This document shows positions 16,491 to 26,397 of a stretch of DNA of 35,321 bases, piece after piece. Both the position numbers and the translations under genes were made by a program. The notes beneath the pieces are model-generated. The model searched no databases. It was not told where the DNA came from and saw nothing but the letters and a program-made list of their open reading frames with translations. This DNA comes from Halobacteriales archaeon SW_5_70_135 (GTDB lineage Archaea > Halobacteriota > Halobacteria > Halobacteriales > SW-7-71-33), in NCBI GenBank assembly GCA_003022865.1, contig PXSK01000003.1:1-35321 (forward strand), given 5' to 3'. Numbering within the stretch: position 1 is the stretch's first letter; each line of letters opens with the position of its first letter.

Positions 16491-17161
16491 GGCTCCACCG
16501 CCGCGGGTCGGGAGTCGTCGACCGACCGCGCCTCGCGGACGAACCGGCGCACGACGTCGGCCTGCTTCAGACCCTCACTCTCGCGCTCGACGCCGCTGGC
16601 CACGTCGACGGCGTACGGCCCGACGGTGCGGACCGCCTCGGCGACGTTGTCGGGGGTGAGACCGCCGGCGAGAAAGACCGGTGCGTCCAGGTCGGCGACG
16701 GTTTCGGCCGTCCGCGTCCAGTCGTGTGTCTCGCCGGTGCCGCCGGCGCCGGCGTCGTCGAGCGAGTCGACCAGCAGCGCGTCGGCGACGCCGTCGTACC
16801 GGCGCAGGTCCTCCGGGGCGTCGGCGTCGACGGCGACGATCACGTCGACCGACAGTTCGCTGCCGACCCGCAGGATACGTCGCGGGCTCGCGCCGCCGTG
16901 TAACTGGACGGCGTCGGGCTCGGTCCGCTCGACCAGTTCGCGCGCGCGATCGGTGGTCGCGGCCATCGTCACGAGCACCGTCGAGACGCCCGGGGGAGCG
17001 GCATCGAACAGGTCACTCGCCCGGTCGGGCGACACCTCCCGCGGGGTGTCGACGCTCGCGTCGACGATCGCACCCAGACAGTCGGCGCCGGCGTCGACCG
17101 CCGTCCGCAGGTCGCGCTCGCGGGTGAGGCCACAGACCTTGACGCGGGTGTGCCGGCTCAT
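16487..17161 (-). CDS. trpF: Phosphoribosylanthranilate isomerase
   Basis: 224 residues of a TIM barrel. It performs the Amadori isomerisation of phosphoribosylanthranilate in tryptophan synthesis. The catalytic Cys lies in VKVCGLTRERDL (Cys10) and the partner Asp in VFLAGGLTPDNV to YAVDVASGVER. VQLHGGASP gives the central strand and substrate loop. Stop and start overlap trpE and trpD by 4 nt each, placing it second in trpD-F-E-G. Confidence 0.95.
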   Translation of the reverse strand: MSRHTRVKVCGLTRERDLRTAVDAGADCLGAIVDASVDTPREVSPDRASDLFDAAPPGVSTVLVTMAATTDRARELVERTEPDAVQLHGGASPRRILRVGSELSVDVIVAVDADAPEDLRRYDGVADALLVDSLDDAGAGGTGETHDWTRTAETVADLDAPVFLAGGLTPDNVAEAVRTVGPYAVDVASGVERESEGLKQADVVRRFVREARSVDDSRPAAVEP

Positions 17162-18177
17162 CTGCGTGTCGGAGCCGTCTCCGTCAGCGAGGCGAGTGCC
17201 TCGGCCGCGGCGCCGGACTCTACGGCCTCGCGGGCGCGGTCGACGCCGGCCGCGATCGTGTCGGTCTCGCCGGCGACGTAGACCGCCGCGCCGGCGTTGG
17301 CGACGACGATGTCCCGCTTGGCGCCCTCCAGGTCACCCCGGAGGATCGCACGCATGTCGGCGGCGTTGTCCTCCGGGTCGCCGCCGGCGACGGCCTCGAC
17401 CGGGTGGCGCTCGACCCCCAAGTCGGCGGGCGCGAGCGTGTCGGTCTCGACGTCGTCGCCGTCGACCTCGGCGACGCGGGTCTCGCCGTGGACGGCGATC
17501 TCGTCGAGCCCGTCGCCGTGGACCACCAGCGCCCGCTCGACGTCCATCCGGGCCAGCGCCCGGGCGAGCACCGGCACGAGGTCGGGGTCGTAGACGCCGA
17601 CGACCTGGGCGTCCGCGCCGGCGGGGTTCGTCAGCGGGCCGAGCACGTTGAAGACGGTGCGTATCCCCAGCTCGCGGCGCGGGCCGACGACGGCCTTCAT
17701 CGCGGGGTGAAAGACGGGCGCGAGCATGAAGCCGACGCCCTCGCGCTCGATCGTCTCCTCGACGGTCGCTGGCCCGGCCTCGACGTCGACGCCGACCGCC
17801 TCCAGCACGTCAGCGCTGCCCGACGAGGAGGAGACGGAGTAGTTGCCGTGCTTAGCGACGGGCACGCCGACGCCGGCGGTGACTATCGCCGCCGTCGTCG
17901 AGACGTTGACAGTGTCGTGGTCGTCGCCGCCGGTGCCGCAGGTGTCCACGAGCGGGGTGCGGTCGGGGTCGATCGTCCGTGCCGCCTCGCGCATGCCCTC
18001 CGCCAGGCCGGCGATCTCGGCCTCGGTCTCGCCCTTGGCGCGCAGTGCCGCCAGCAGCGCGCCGGTCTGTGCCTCCGTCGCCTCCTCGAGCACCAGCCGG
18101 GTCGCCTCGCGGGCCTCCGCCTGGGTGAGGTCCTCGCCGTCGGTCGCTCGCCTCACGAACTGCTGTGTCCGATCCAT
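17158..18177 (-). CDS. trpD: Anthranilate phosphoribosyltransferase
   Basis: 339 residues from ATG 18177. It joins anthranilate and PRPP. Visible motifs are the PRPP/Mg loop VDTCGTGGDDHDTVNVSTTAA, VAKHGNYSVSSSSGSADVLEAVGV, the FHPAMKAV segment, RTVFNVLGPLTNPAGA, and HGDGLDE. The N-terminal helical domain begins at QQFVRRATDGEDLTQAEA. The frame is open upstream across the tRNA-Val gene to 18435, but that extension is the antisense of the tRNA and HNH region, so ATG 18177 is the start. First gene of the leftward trp operon. Confidence 0.95.
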   Translation of the reverse strand: MDRTQQFVRRATDGEDLTQAEAREATRLVLEEATEAQTGALLAALRAKGETEAEIAGLAEGMREAARTIDPDRTPLVDTCGTGGDDHDTVNVSTTAAIVTAGVGVPVAKHGNYSVSSSSGSADVLEAVGVDVEAGPATVEETIEREGVGFMLAPVFHPAMKAVVGPRRELGIRTVFNVLGPLTNPAGADAQVVGVYDPDLVPVLARALARMDVERALVVHGDGLDEIAVHGETRVAEVDGDDVETDTLAPADLGVERHPVEAVAGGDPEDNAADMRAILRGDLEGAKRDIVVANAGAAVYVAGETDTIAAGVDRAREAVESGAAAEALASLTETAPTRR

Positions 18178-18192
18178 GTGTGTACGACTCTG

Positions 18193-18200
18193 TCTTATAG
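18193..18200 (-). promoter_or_regulatory. Possible TATA box for the trp operon
   Basis: CTATAAGA on the minus strand is the best TATA match upstream of trpD. It is 16-23 nt from ATG 18177, slightly closer than the 25-30 nt seen for other genes here, so either the box is displaced or another AT-rich stretch (18204-18211) is used. Confidence 0.35.
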
Positions 18201-18293
18201 TGCATGAATGTGTCCATCGACTTGAGCCTGTCGGGTCGGCGTCGGCGGTTCCGTAAAGTTCAAACGCGGGCCGGCAGTAGCCGCGATCTGAAA

Positions 18294-18368
18294 GGGTTCG
18301 TGGTCTAGGTCGGTTATGACACCTCCTTGACATGGAGGAGGTCGGCGGTTCGAATCCGCCCGAACCCA
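18294..18368 (+). tRNA. tRNA-Val (anticodon GAC)
   Basis: A 75-nt cloverleaf. The acceptor arm GGGTTCG pairs with CGAACCC (18361-18367) and is followed by discriminator A. The anticodon stem CCTCC/GGAGG encloses loop TTGACAT with anticodon GAC, which decodes valine GUC/GUU. The T arm GGCGG-TTCGAAT-CCGCC is perfect. CCA is not encoded. No intron is seen. It lies between the divergent trpD promoter and a broken HNH gene. Confidence 0.96.
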
Positions 18369-18406
18369 TATAAAATATTTCACATCTCTGGACACGAGGC
18401 CAGTCG

Positions 18407-19186
18407 TCACCCCGGAGCGTCCGGATGACACGCACGACAGACTGTTCGTAGGTTCCGTAACTCGTGAGCGTCCGAGGGTGGCCGCTCTCACTTGATGAAC
18501 AGACGGACAGGAACGACGTGGTGAACGTCCAGTTCTCGACCCGTCTCTCGTCTGTGAGCTGCCTGCGTTATTCCCACAAATAGTGCAGCGAAAGTTGTCA
18601 CGACGAAGTGCCCGCCGTCGTTGGCGGTCCCACCTCCCCCCAGACGAGGTGTCCGTCCCCACGTAGAGATCTTCGCCCCAGCATGCCGGCGAGCAGTAAA
18701 CGCTGTTCAGTGAGGCCCGACGCTCGAACTCAGTACCACAGTTCGGACACGTTACCGACACCTGTCGCTTGGTCGGCTCGTGCGAGCACGCCTCGCTACA
18801 GAACTGACCGTCACGGACGGACAGATAGTGACGGAACTCGTCACCACAGGCCTCGCGGGTGCCGGTCTCGAACGACTCACTCTCTGTAATACCGTGACGG
18901 CCGAGCCAGTACGACACGGTTGAGGCTGCGACACCACACTCCGATGCGATTGTTTCCACCGATCGAGACCGACCGATGAACTGCTCGCGTAACCGATCGT
19001 CGTCTTGACACGGTTCGTCGCGTTCGATCTCGTGTCGAGAGAGCCACCTGTGGACAGTGCTGGGCGAGACACCACACTCCTCGGCGGTAGACCGTGCTGA
19101 GCGACGGCGGCCGACGTACTGACGACGTAAGTACTCCGGATCCCTGTACCGTCGATCTGTTGGCGTAACGGGTCGTGGCTCGTCAT
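18407..19186 (-). pseudogene. Broken HNH endonuclease with repeated HTH-like and Cys-rich modules
   Basis: In one minus-strand frame: YRDPEYLRRQYVGRRRSARS then ECGVSPSTVHRWLSRHEI, followed by a second copy of the same module (LREQFIGRSRSVETIASECGVAASTVSYWLGRHGI). These are two helix-turn-helix units. Two cysteine pairs follow (FCSEACSHEPTKRQ; CPNCGTEF...YCSPACWG), then GRWDRQRRRALRRDNFRCTICG, the start of an HNH domain. The His part (GRELDVHHVVPVRLF) is in the next frame after a shift near 18570. It is followed by an in-frame TGA and then ERPPSDAHELRNLRTVCRACHP, ending at TGA 18409-18407. So one frameshift and one stop separate the two halves of the nuclease. No clean start is seen in the main frame; ATG 19186 is in another frame. 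The region is less GC-rich than its neighbours, consistent with acquisition next to the tRNA gene. Confidence 0.75.
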
Positions 19187-19349
19187 CCGTGCTAATGATG
19201 TGAGGAAAGTGGACGTTACACCCGGAGCGATGACGTACCGGTCGGCCTAAGACGACGGTCGTCCCGAGCACCGATGGCTGCACTCGCCCACTCCGGGCAC
19301 ACGACCGACCGTACGACTATGTGTTTCGACGTGTGACCGACTCACACGA

Positions 19350-19835
19350 ATGTCGAGACTCTGGCGGCGACTCAGGCGAAACGCCGGCGGCGTAGCGGTG
19401 CTGCTGTGGCGGCGGGCGCTCAGACCGGCGAACCTGGGCGGGCTGCTGGGACTGGCGGTCGCGCTGGGAAGCGCCGGCGGGGCAGTCGTCGAGTTGACGG
19501 CCGGCCGGGCAGTGTCGGCGGCGATCGTCGCCGTCTTCGGCGGGGTGGCGCTGTACGCCGCCGGGACGAGCTTTCTCGGCCGACCGCTCCGGGCGATGGC
19601 GGTCCTGCTCGTGGGCCTGCTCGTGGTCGGCGGCGGCGGGCATGCGCTCGGGGTTCGCGCCGGCGGGGGCGGACACCGACTCCAGCAGGACGACACCGCC
19701 GAAACGACCGTGACGGGCGACCACGGCGCCTCGGCGACCGCTGCGGAGTCGAATGCGGCCACCGAGTCCGACGACGGAAGCAGTCCGGTGGACGGTCACG
19801 GCGACGGCTGTGGCGGCGTGCCGGTCCCCGGCTGA
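19350..19835 (+). CDS. Small membrane protein of unknown function
   Basis: 161 residues. A basic N-terminus (MSRLWRRLRRNAGG) is followed by three predicted membrane helices at about 28-48, 52-76 and 79-100, all rich in Gly/Ala/Val. An acidic, Thr/Ala/Asp-rich tail of about 55 residues ends in DGHGDGCGGVPVPG, which contains the only Cys. I do not recognise the family. GACTATGTG about 30 nt upstream could be a TATA box. It is convergent with the HFX_2341-type regulator. Confidence 0.65.
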   Translation: MSRLWRRLRRNAGGVAVLLWRRALRPANLGGLLGLAVALGSAGGAVVELTAGRAVSAAIVAVFGGVALYAAGTSFLGRPLRAMAVLLVGLLVVGGGGHALGVRAGGGGHRLQQDDTAETTVTGDHGASATAAESNAATESDDGSSPVDGHGDGCGGVPVPG

Positions 19836-19917
19836 CCGACCGCCGGCGTCGGCCCGCCGGCGGCGATACTCCGTTGGCGGCGAGCGCGACCCGTGAGAGC
19901 CCGCCGTCGACACCTGC

Positions 19918-20886
19918 TTACGTCTGCCGGTCCCGGACGGGGACGGGCTCGTTCTCGGCGTGGGCGCGCACCCACAGCTGTCCGATGCGGGAGAGCCGTG
20001 TGCGGTAGGACTTCCCGTCGCGGCGCTGCTCGACGTAGCCCTTGCCGCCGGGGCCGAGTCGGTCGACGTTGTAGATGACCTTCGAGCGGAAGCTGTCGGT
20101 GTACTCCTCGCCCAGCTCCGCGGCGAGAGTCTCCGCCAGCCCGGAGACGGAGTCGAACTCGCCGTGGTCGCCGAGGGTGAACAGTACGAGCTCCTCGAAC
20201 GGCTCCACCGGCGAGAACGACGCCACCGGCAGCTCGATGACGTGGGAGCCGTCGAACTCCTTCGCGCCGACCGTGGTGCCACGCTCGTCGAACTCCTCGA
20301 TGAGCTGTCGGCCCTCCGAGAGCCACGCCCGGAGCCGGTCGTCGTCACCGTCGACGTCGCGGTCGTCGCCGTCGGCCGCCGCGCCCGCCAGCTCCAGCCC
20401 CGTCCGGAGACACTCCGCGAGCTCCGTCTCGAGATACTTCTCCGGGGCGGTGTAGTAGGTGTGGATGCGGTCGCGGTCCTCCGGTCGCTCGACCATGATC
20501 GAGTGGGCCGCCGTCGCGAAGCCGAAGGAGACGGGACGAGGCATCGAGGAGACGTTGACCCACACCTCCCGTCGGTCCGTCTCGGCGGCCCCGTCGTCGG
20601 CCGTGTCCTCGGCGTCCAGCTCCTCGTTGATGAGGTCGTACGCCTGCTCGAAGGCGGCGTCGTAGTCGTAGACGCTCGCCAGTGTCGCTCGCTCCGTGGT
20701 CGCCCCCAGCAGGTTCCGGAAGTCGCCCTCCAGCTTCTCCGCGAGGTTGCGGGAGTACTCGACGTTGGCCTCGCTGCCGACCGCCCCCTCCAGCAGTACT
20801 ACCCGGTCGACGTCCATCTGGTCCCGCACCAGCGGGGCGATGATCCGGTCGTAGTCGAAGCCGACCGGCACGACGTGGGTCTGCAT
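19918..20886 (-). CDS. HFX_2341/DUF6293 family predicted transcriptional regulator
   Basis: 322 residues from ATG 20886. The N-terminal domain (1 to about 150) opens with MQTHVVPVGFDYDRIIAPLV and DVDRVVLLEGAVGSEANVEYSRNLAEKL. It also contains VWVNVSSMPRPVSFGFATAAHSIM. This alternation of strand, glycine/serine turn and helix is Rossmann-like and recalls CARF ligand-sensing domains. After a variable acidic linker (about 195-215), the C-terminal part (LPVASFSPVEPFEELVLFTLGDHGEFDSVSGLAE, then IYNVDRLGPGGKGYVEQRRDGKSYRTRLSRIGQLW) looks like a winged helix. The family is widespread in haloarchaea and annotated as regulatory; a ligand is not known to me. Its promoter region holds an inverted repeat that may be its own operator. 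Confidence 0.85.
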   Translation of the reverse strand: MQTHVVPVGFDYDRIIAPLVRDQMDVDRVVLLEGAVGSEANVEYSRNLAEKLEGDFRNLLGATTERATLASVYDYDAAFEQAYDLINEELDAEDTADDGAAETDRREVWVNVSSMPRPVSFGFATAAHSIMVERPEDRDRIHTYYTAPEKYLETELAECLRTGLELAGAAADGDDRDVDGDDDRLRAWLSEGRQLIEEFDERGTTVGAKEFDGSHVIELPVASFSPVEPFEELVLFTLGDHGEFDSVSGLAETLAAELGEEYTDSFRSKVIYNVDRLGPGGKGYVEQRRDGKSYRTRLSRIGQLWVRAHAENEPVPVRDRQT

Positions 20887-20902
20887 ACTCGGGCGGAGAC
20901 GG

Positions 20903-20921
20903 CGACCCGAAAAAAGGGTCG
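20903..20921. promoter_or_regulatory. Inverted repeat over the promoter of the HFX_2341-type regulator
   Basis: CGACCC-GAAAAAA-GGGTCG forms a 6-bp perfect inverted repeat around an A-tract. On the minus strand the A/T tract is centred 26 nt before ATG 20886, just where the TATA box is expected. A protein bound to the arms would cover the TATA element, so autoregulation is a fair guess. It could alternatively be a weak terminator hairpin for the katG remnant. Confidence 0.5.
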
Positions 20922-20948
20922 TGCTTCCCGGTGCCCCGCGCCCCGTCG

Positions 20949-22692
<1,744 letters not shown>

Positions 22693-22778
22693 CTCGGAGC
22701 GGTGACGTTCAGGTCACGACGCCGGGGCGCTCGCCGCTCGGCGCTCGCTGTTCGCCGGGCCGTCGGTCCCGCGACGAG

Positions 22779-23162
22779 TCAGACGCGGTGTTTCTCGCCG
22801 AACTCCGTCTCCAGGGCGACGTACGCGCCGAGGTAGCCGCCGACGGCACTGAGCCCGGCGCTGTACGCCACCCCGATTCCGGCCACGATGAACGTGACGA
22901 GGCCGAAGCCGACCAGCGCACCGCCATCACCCGCGAGCGTGCCGATCGAGAAGAAACCGAACAGCGGGAACACCATCAGAAGCAGCGGGATCAGCCCGAT
23001 CAGCCCGGCGAGTGCGCCGACCACCAGCCCGTCCGAGCGGCTGCCGCGCTGCAGGTAGCCCGCCACCGCGCCGCCGAGCACCGGCCCGACGCCGGTGAAC
23101 GACAGCACCACGGCAGCCACCGCCCCGATGACCGCGTTGATCAGCGTGTCTCCTTCACCCAT
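22779..23162 (-). CDS. DUF5518 family small membrane protein
   Basis: 127 residues with four hydrophobic segments: about 8-36 (NAVIGAVAAVVLSFTGVGPVLGGAVAGYL), 47-72, 75-100 and 102-120. The pattern 'GPVLGGAVAGYL.....SDGLVVGALAGLIGLIPLL' is the haloarchaeal DUF5518 signature. No biochemical role is known. The TATA-like GTTATAT about 25 nt upstream supports ATG 23162 and a leaderless message. It is divergent from purK. Confidence 0.85.
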   Translation of the reverse strand: MGEGDTLINAVIGAVAAVVLSFTGVGPVLGGAVAGYLQRGSRSDGLVVGALAGLIGLIPLLLMVFPLFGFFSIGTLAGDGGALVGFGLVTFIVAGIGVAYSAGLSAVGGYLGAYVALETEFGEKHRV

Positions 23163-23183
23163 ACACCGATCTGCTACCCCAGG

Positions 23184-23190
23184 GATATAA
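23184..23190 (-). promoter_or_regulatory. TATA box for the DUF5518 gene
   Basis: The minus strand reads TTATATC centred about 25 nt before ATG 23162, a strong TATA match in a GC-rich setting and the expected leaderless spacing. Confidence 0.65.
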
Positions 23191-23270
23191 CACTCCCGGA
23201 AATGAAACTCCAGCGATACTTTCCGACGCCGTCTCGTGGGGCCGCGGGTCGCCCGCGCGAGGTTTCCGCG

Positions 23271-23278
23271 GAGTTATG
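23271..23278 (+). promoter_or_regulatory. TATA-like box for purK
   Basis: GAGTTATG is centred about 28 nt before ATG 23303. It has the same shape as the CTTATG box of ppcA. The ATG at 23276 is part of this box, which argues that translation begins at 23303. Confidence 0.5.
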
Positions 23279-23302
23279 TCGCCAGCTCCCGGCGAGACGG
23301 TC

Positions 23303-24496
23303 ATGACAGCGTCCGACACTGGACAGTCGGCGGCGGCGACGCTGGGTGTCGTTGGCGGGGGGCAGCTGGGCCGGATGCTCGCGGAGGCGGCGGCGCCGCT
23401 CGGCGTCGAGATGGTCGTCCTCGACCCGACGCCGCGCTGTCCCGCCTCGACGGTCGCCCGCGACCAGGTGGTCGCCGAGTTCGACGACATCGACGGCGTG
23501 CGCGAACTCGCCGAGCGGGTCGACGCCCTCACCCTGGAGATCGAACTCGCCGGCCCCGACGCCCTGCGTGCGGCCGCCGACGCGGCGGGCGTGCCCGTCC
23601 ACCCGGACCCCGGCACGCTCGGTCTCGTCCGGGATAAGCTCGTCCAGAAGCGCCGGCTGCGGGAGGCGGGCGTGCCCGTCCCCGAGTTCCGGCGCGTCGA
23701 CGACGAGGACGACCTGCGGGCGGCGCTCGACGAACTGGGGACGCCGGCGATGCTGAAGGCCCGCACCGGCGGCTATGACGGCCGCGGCAACGTGCCCGTC
23801 GAGTCGCGGGCGGCGGCGAGCGAGGCCCTGGCGACGGTCGGCGGTCCGGCGACGGTCGAGGAGTACGTCGACTTCGACCGGGAGCTGTCGGTGATGACCG
23901 TCCGCTCGGCGGCGGGCGTACACACCTTCGACCCCGCCGAGAACGTCCACCGCGAGGAGATCCTCCGCGAGTCCGTCGTGCCGGCCCGCACCACACTGGA
24001 GGCCCGGGAGCGCGCCGACACGGTCGCCCGCGAGACGCTGGCCGCCCTCGACGGTCGCGGCGCCTTCGGCGTCGAGCTGTTCGAGGTCGACGACCGCATC
24101 CTCGTGAACGAGGTCGCCCCCCGCCCGCACAACTCCGGCCACTGGACGATCGAGGGCGCCCGCGTCTCGCAGTTCGAGGCCCACGCTCGCGCCGTGCTCG
24201 GCTGGCCGCTGCCGACGGGGGCGACCGAGCGTCGCGGGTCGACCGCGACGGCGAACCTCCTCGGCGCGGTCGAGACGGAGCGACCGGTCGCGCCCGTCGT
24301 CGGCGGCGACGCGGTCGCTCCCGAGGCCGACGGGACGACGGTGGACCTGCGGCCGGCGCTCGACTCGCCCGCGAGCCTGCACTGGTACGGGAAACGGCGT
24401 CTGCGACCGCTGCGGAAGATGGGCCACGTCACCGCGACCGGCGACGACCCGCTGGCGACCGCACGACGGGTGCGCGACGAACTGGGCTTTCGCTGA
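23303..24496 (+). CDS. purK: 5-(carboxyamino)imidazole ribonucleotide synthase
   Basis: 397 residues from ATG 23303 (406 if the earlier in-frame ATG 23276 is used). An ATP-grasp enzyme that carboxylates AIR to N5-CAIR with ATP and bicarbonate. Visible: the N-terminal nucleotide fold TLGVVGGGQLGRMLAEAAAPLGVEMVVLDPTPRCPAS, LVQKRRLREAGVPVPEF, the ATP-grasp lysines in PAMLKARTGGYDGRGNVPV, and the metal-binding GVELFEVDDRILVNEVAPRPHNSGHWTIE. LHWYGKRRLRPLRKMGHVTATG forms the C-terminal lobe. The family start lies about 10 residues before LGVVGGG, matching 23303. Its partner purE is 1.1 kb downstream on the same strand. Confidence 0.95.
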   Translation: MTASDTGQSAAATLGVVGGGQLGRMLAEAAAPLGVEMVVLDPTPRCPASTVARDQVVAEFDDIDGVRELAERVDALTLEIELAGPDALRAAADAAGVPVHPDPGTLGLVRDKLVQKRRLREAGVPVPEFRRVDDEDDLRAALDELGTPAMLKARTGGYDGRGNVPVESRAAASEALATVGGPATVEEYVDFDRELSVMTVRSAAGVHTFDPAENVHREEILRESVVPARTTLEARERADTVARETLAALDGRGAFGVELFEVDDRILVNEVAPRPHNSGHWTIEGARVSQFEAHARAVLGWPLPTGATERRGSTATANLLGAVETERPVAPVVGGDAVAPEADGTTVDLRPALDSPASLHWYGKRRLRPLRKMGHVTATGDDPLATARRVRDELGFR

Positions 24497-24500
24497 CCCG

Positions 24501-24508
24501 GTACTTTT
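24501..24508 (+). promoter_or_regulatory. TATA-like box for the HEAT-repeat gene
   Basis: GTACTTTT is centred about 30 nt before ATG 24535, in the 38-nt gap after purK. This suggests a separate promoter for the HEAT-repeat gene even though it lies between purK and purE. Confidence 0.45.
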
Positions 24509-24534
24509 CCTGCCGGGGCACGGAACAACGACCG

Positions 24535-25524
24535 ATGCCGCCGCCGAACGTCGAGAGCGTCGAGGACGCCGTCGAGCGGCTGGAGGCCGGCCCCGACCCG
24601 GAGCGGCGCCACCGCGACGGGGCGGCCGGCTGGGAGGGGTGGACCGCCGCCGTGGAGCCGCTGGTCGACCGCCTCGTCGCGGGCGAGGAGCGCACCCGCG
24701 GCCGGGCGGCGACCGCGCTGGGCTGGGTCGGCGACGAGGCGGCGGTCGACCCGCTGGTCGGGCGACTGCGCGCGGACGGCAGCGACCGGGTGCGCGAGCG
24801 GGCGGCGGTCGCCCTCGGCGAGATCGGCGACGCGGACGCCGCCGACGCGCTGGCGGCGGCACTGGAGACGGAACCGAACGCGTCGGTGCGACGAGCCGTC
24901 GCCGGGGCGCTCGTCGCCTGTGGCGAGGTCGAGACCGCGGCCGAGGTCGTCGAGCGCCACGACGGTCCCGACCGCGAGGCGACGGTTCGACAGGTGGTGA
25001 GGGCGATGGCCGACGGCGACCGCGAGCGAGCGCGAGCGCGAGCGGCGGCGGTAGAGTTCCTGCTGACGGGCGCTCCGCTCCACCGGCGGGTCGCCGCCGA
25101 GTGTCTCGATCCGGGCGACGACGACGCCCGGAGCGCGCTGGTCGCCGCGCTCGACGACGCCGACCCCGAGGTGCGGGCGGCGACGGCGACCACCCTGGGG
25201 GAGTGGCTCCGCGGCGGCAACACGGACGACGGGTCGACGCTGTGGCGGCTGCTGGCACACGTCGGGCGGCGGGCGGTCGGGCTCGACGTCGACGGCACGC
25301 CCGACGCGACCGGGGACTCCCGCGTCAGGTCGGCGCTGGTGGACGCGCTCGACGACGACGACCCGCGGGTGCGACGGGCGGTCGTCGAGGCGCTGGCGGC
25401 GGCGACCGACCGCCGGGCGGTCGAGCGACGGCTCCGGGACGTCGCCGGGAGCGACTCGGACGAGTCGGTACGCCGGGCCGCGGCGCGGGCGGTCGACCGG
25501 GACGGGAACGGGCGCGGAAAGTGA
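24535..25524 (+). CDS. HEAT-repeat protein (PBS-lyase-like repeats)
   Basis: 329 residues made of repeated helix pairs. Clear units are AVEPLVDRLVAGEERTRGRAATALGWVGDEA, AVDPLVGRLRADGSDRVRERAAVALGEIGDADA, ADALAAALETEPNASVRRAVAGALVACGE, ARSALVAALDDADPEVRAATATTLGEWL and VRSALVDALDDDDPRVRRAVVEALAAATD, each with the D-x-x-V-R turn. Such proteins act as binding scaffolds; no catalytic residues are seen. It sits between purK and purE, each separated by short gaps, but a link to purine synthesis is only positional. The repeats make it very acidic and low in sequence complexity. Confidence 0.8.
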   Translation: MPPPNVESVEDAVERLEAGPDPERRHRDGAAGWEGWTAAVEPLVDRLVAGEERTRGRAATALGWVGDEAAVDPLVGRLRADGSDRVRERAAVALGEIGDADAADALAAALETEPNASVRRAVAGALVACGEVETAAEVVERHDGPDREATVRQVVRAMADGDRERARARAAAVEFLLTGAPLHRRVAAECLDPGDDDARSALVAALDDADPEVRAATATTLGEWLRGGNTDDGSTLWRLLAHVGRRAVGLDVDGTPDATGDSRVRSALVDALDDDDPRVRRAVVEALAAATDRRAVERRLRDVAGSDSDESVRRAAARAVDRDGNGRGK

Positions 25525-25561
25525 TCGAAAGAGCGAACCGGCGGGCGTCCGAGCGCCGGCC

Positions 25562-26221
25562 ATGGAGCCGGAGCCGTTCCGTCCCGACGGTGGGACGACC
25601 GTCGCGGACCTGATCGACGCGCTGGAGCGCGAGGCCGAGCGCGACCGTCCGCCCGCCGAGACGCCGGAGGTCGGCGTGGTCATGGGGTCCGACTCGGACC
25701 TCGACGTGATGATGGGCACCGACGACGACCCGGGCGCGTACCACGCCCTGCGGGCGCTCGGCTTCGAGGAGCTGACCGACTACGACGACCCGCCCTCGGG
25801 AGACGCGTTCGAGACGTACGTCGTCTCCGCCCACCGCACGCCCGACCTGATGTACGCCTACGCCGAGACGGCCGCAGCGCGGGGGCTCGACGTGCTGATC
25901 GCCGGCGCGGGCGGGAAGTCCGCGGACCTGCCGAACATGACCGCCTCGATCGCCTTCCCGCTGCCGACGGTCGGCGTCCCCGTCCAGGAGAAGTCGGTCG
26001 ACAGCGTGGTCGGCATGCCGACCGGCGCGCCGCTGACCGCGGTGGACGCCGGCAAGTCGTACAACGCGGCGCTGTCGGCCGCCCAGGTGCTCGCTCGCTC
26101 GGACGCCGACCTGCGCGAGCGCCTGACCGACCTGCGCGACCGGCGCCGCCGGAACGTGGCGACAGTCTCCGAGCGCCTGCACCGCCTCGGGACGCCGGAG
26201 TTCAGAGACGGGCGCGACTGA
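25562..26221 (+). CDS. purE: N5-carboxyaminoimidazole ribonucleotide mutase
   Basis: 219 residues; bacterial PurE is ~165, so this has a haloarchaeal N-terminal extension (about 1-35) and a C-terminal extension. It converts N5-CAIR to CAIR, the step after PurK. Visible: VGVVMGSDSDLDVM (phosphate loop), the catalytic VSAHRTPDLMYAY, VLIAGAGGKSADLPNMTAS (in place of the bacterial GGAAHLPGM) and TVGVPVQEKSVDSVVGMPTGAPLTAVD. An insertion of ~25 residues (MMGTDDDPGAYHALRALGFEELTDYDD) sits after the phosphate loop. Downstream of the HEAT-repeat gene; nuoA follows after a 216-nt gap with its own promoter. Confidence 0.93.
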   Translation: MEPEPFRPDGGTTVADLIDALEREAERDRPPAETPEVGVVMGSDSDLDVMMGTDDDPGAYHALRALGFEELTDYDDPPSGDAFETYVVSAHRTPDLMYAYAETAAARGLDVLIAGAGGKSADLPNMTASIAFPLPTVGVPVQEKSVDSVVGMPTGAPLTAVDAGKSYNAALSAAQVLARSDADLRERLTDLRDRRRRNVATVSERLHRLGTPEFRDGRD

Positions 26222-26397
26222 CGGGACACCCGACAGGACGCCTCGACTCCGGGGCCGGCCAACCCGGCGACCGGCGCGACCGACGGCGGCTCTCCGAGCG
26301 GCCGGCACGCGCCGGCGTGGTCGGTCGCGGCCCCGCTCTCGGCCTATCGGGCGGCGGATCGGGTGTGCCGGACCGCGAGCCGGCGGGTGAACTGGAA

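Noticed and set aside
15249-17651. An 800-residue plus-strand frame over trpE-trpF-trpD
   Set aside because: Antisense to three well-conserved trp genes; composition is typical of a shadow frame.
18178-18435. Extension of trpD upstream through tRNA-Val
   Set aside because: It is the antisense of a perfect tRNA; the family start is at 18177.
24535-25524. Possible CRISPR-like or DNA-level repeats in the HEAT gene
   Set aside because: The repetition is in the protein helices; the DNA units are not identical or evenly spaced like CRISPR.
23173-25719. Long antisense frames over purK and the HEAT gene
   Set aside because: No family resemblance; Arg/Pro-rich shadow sequence.
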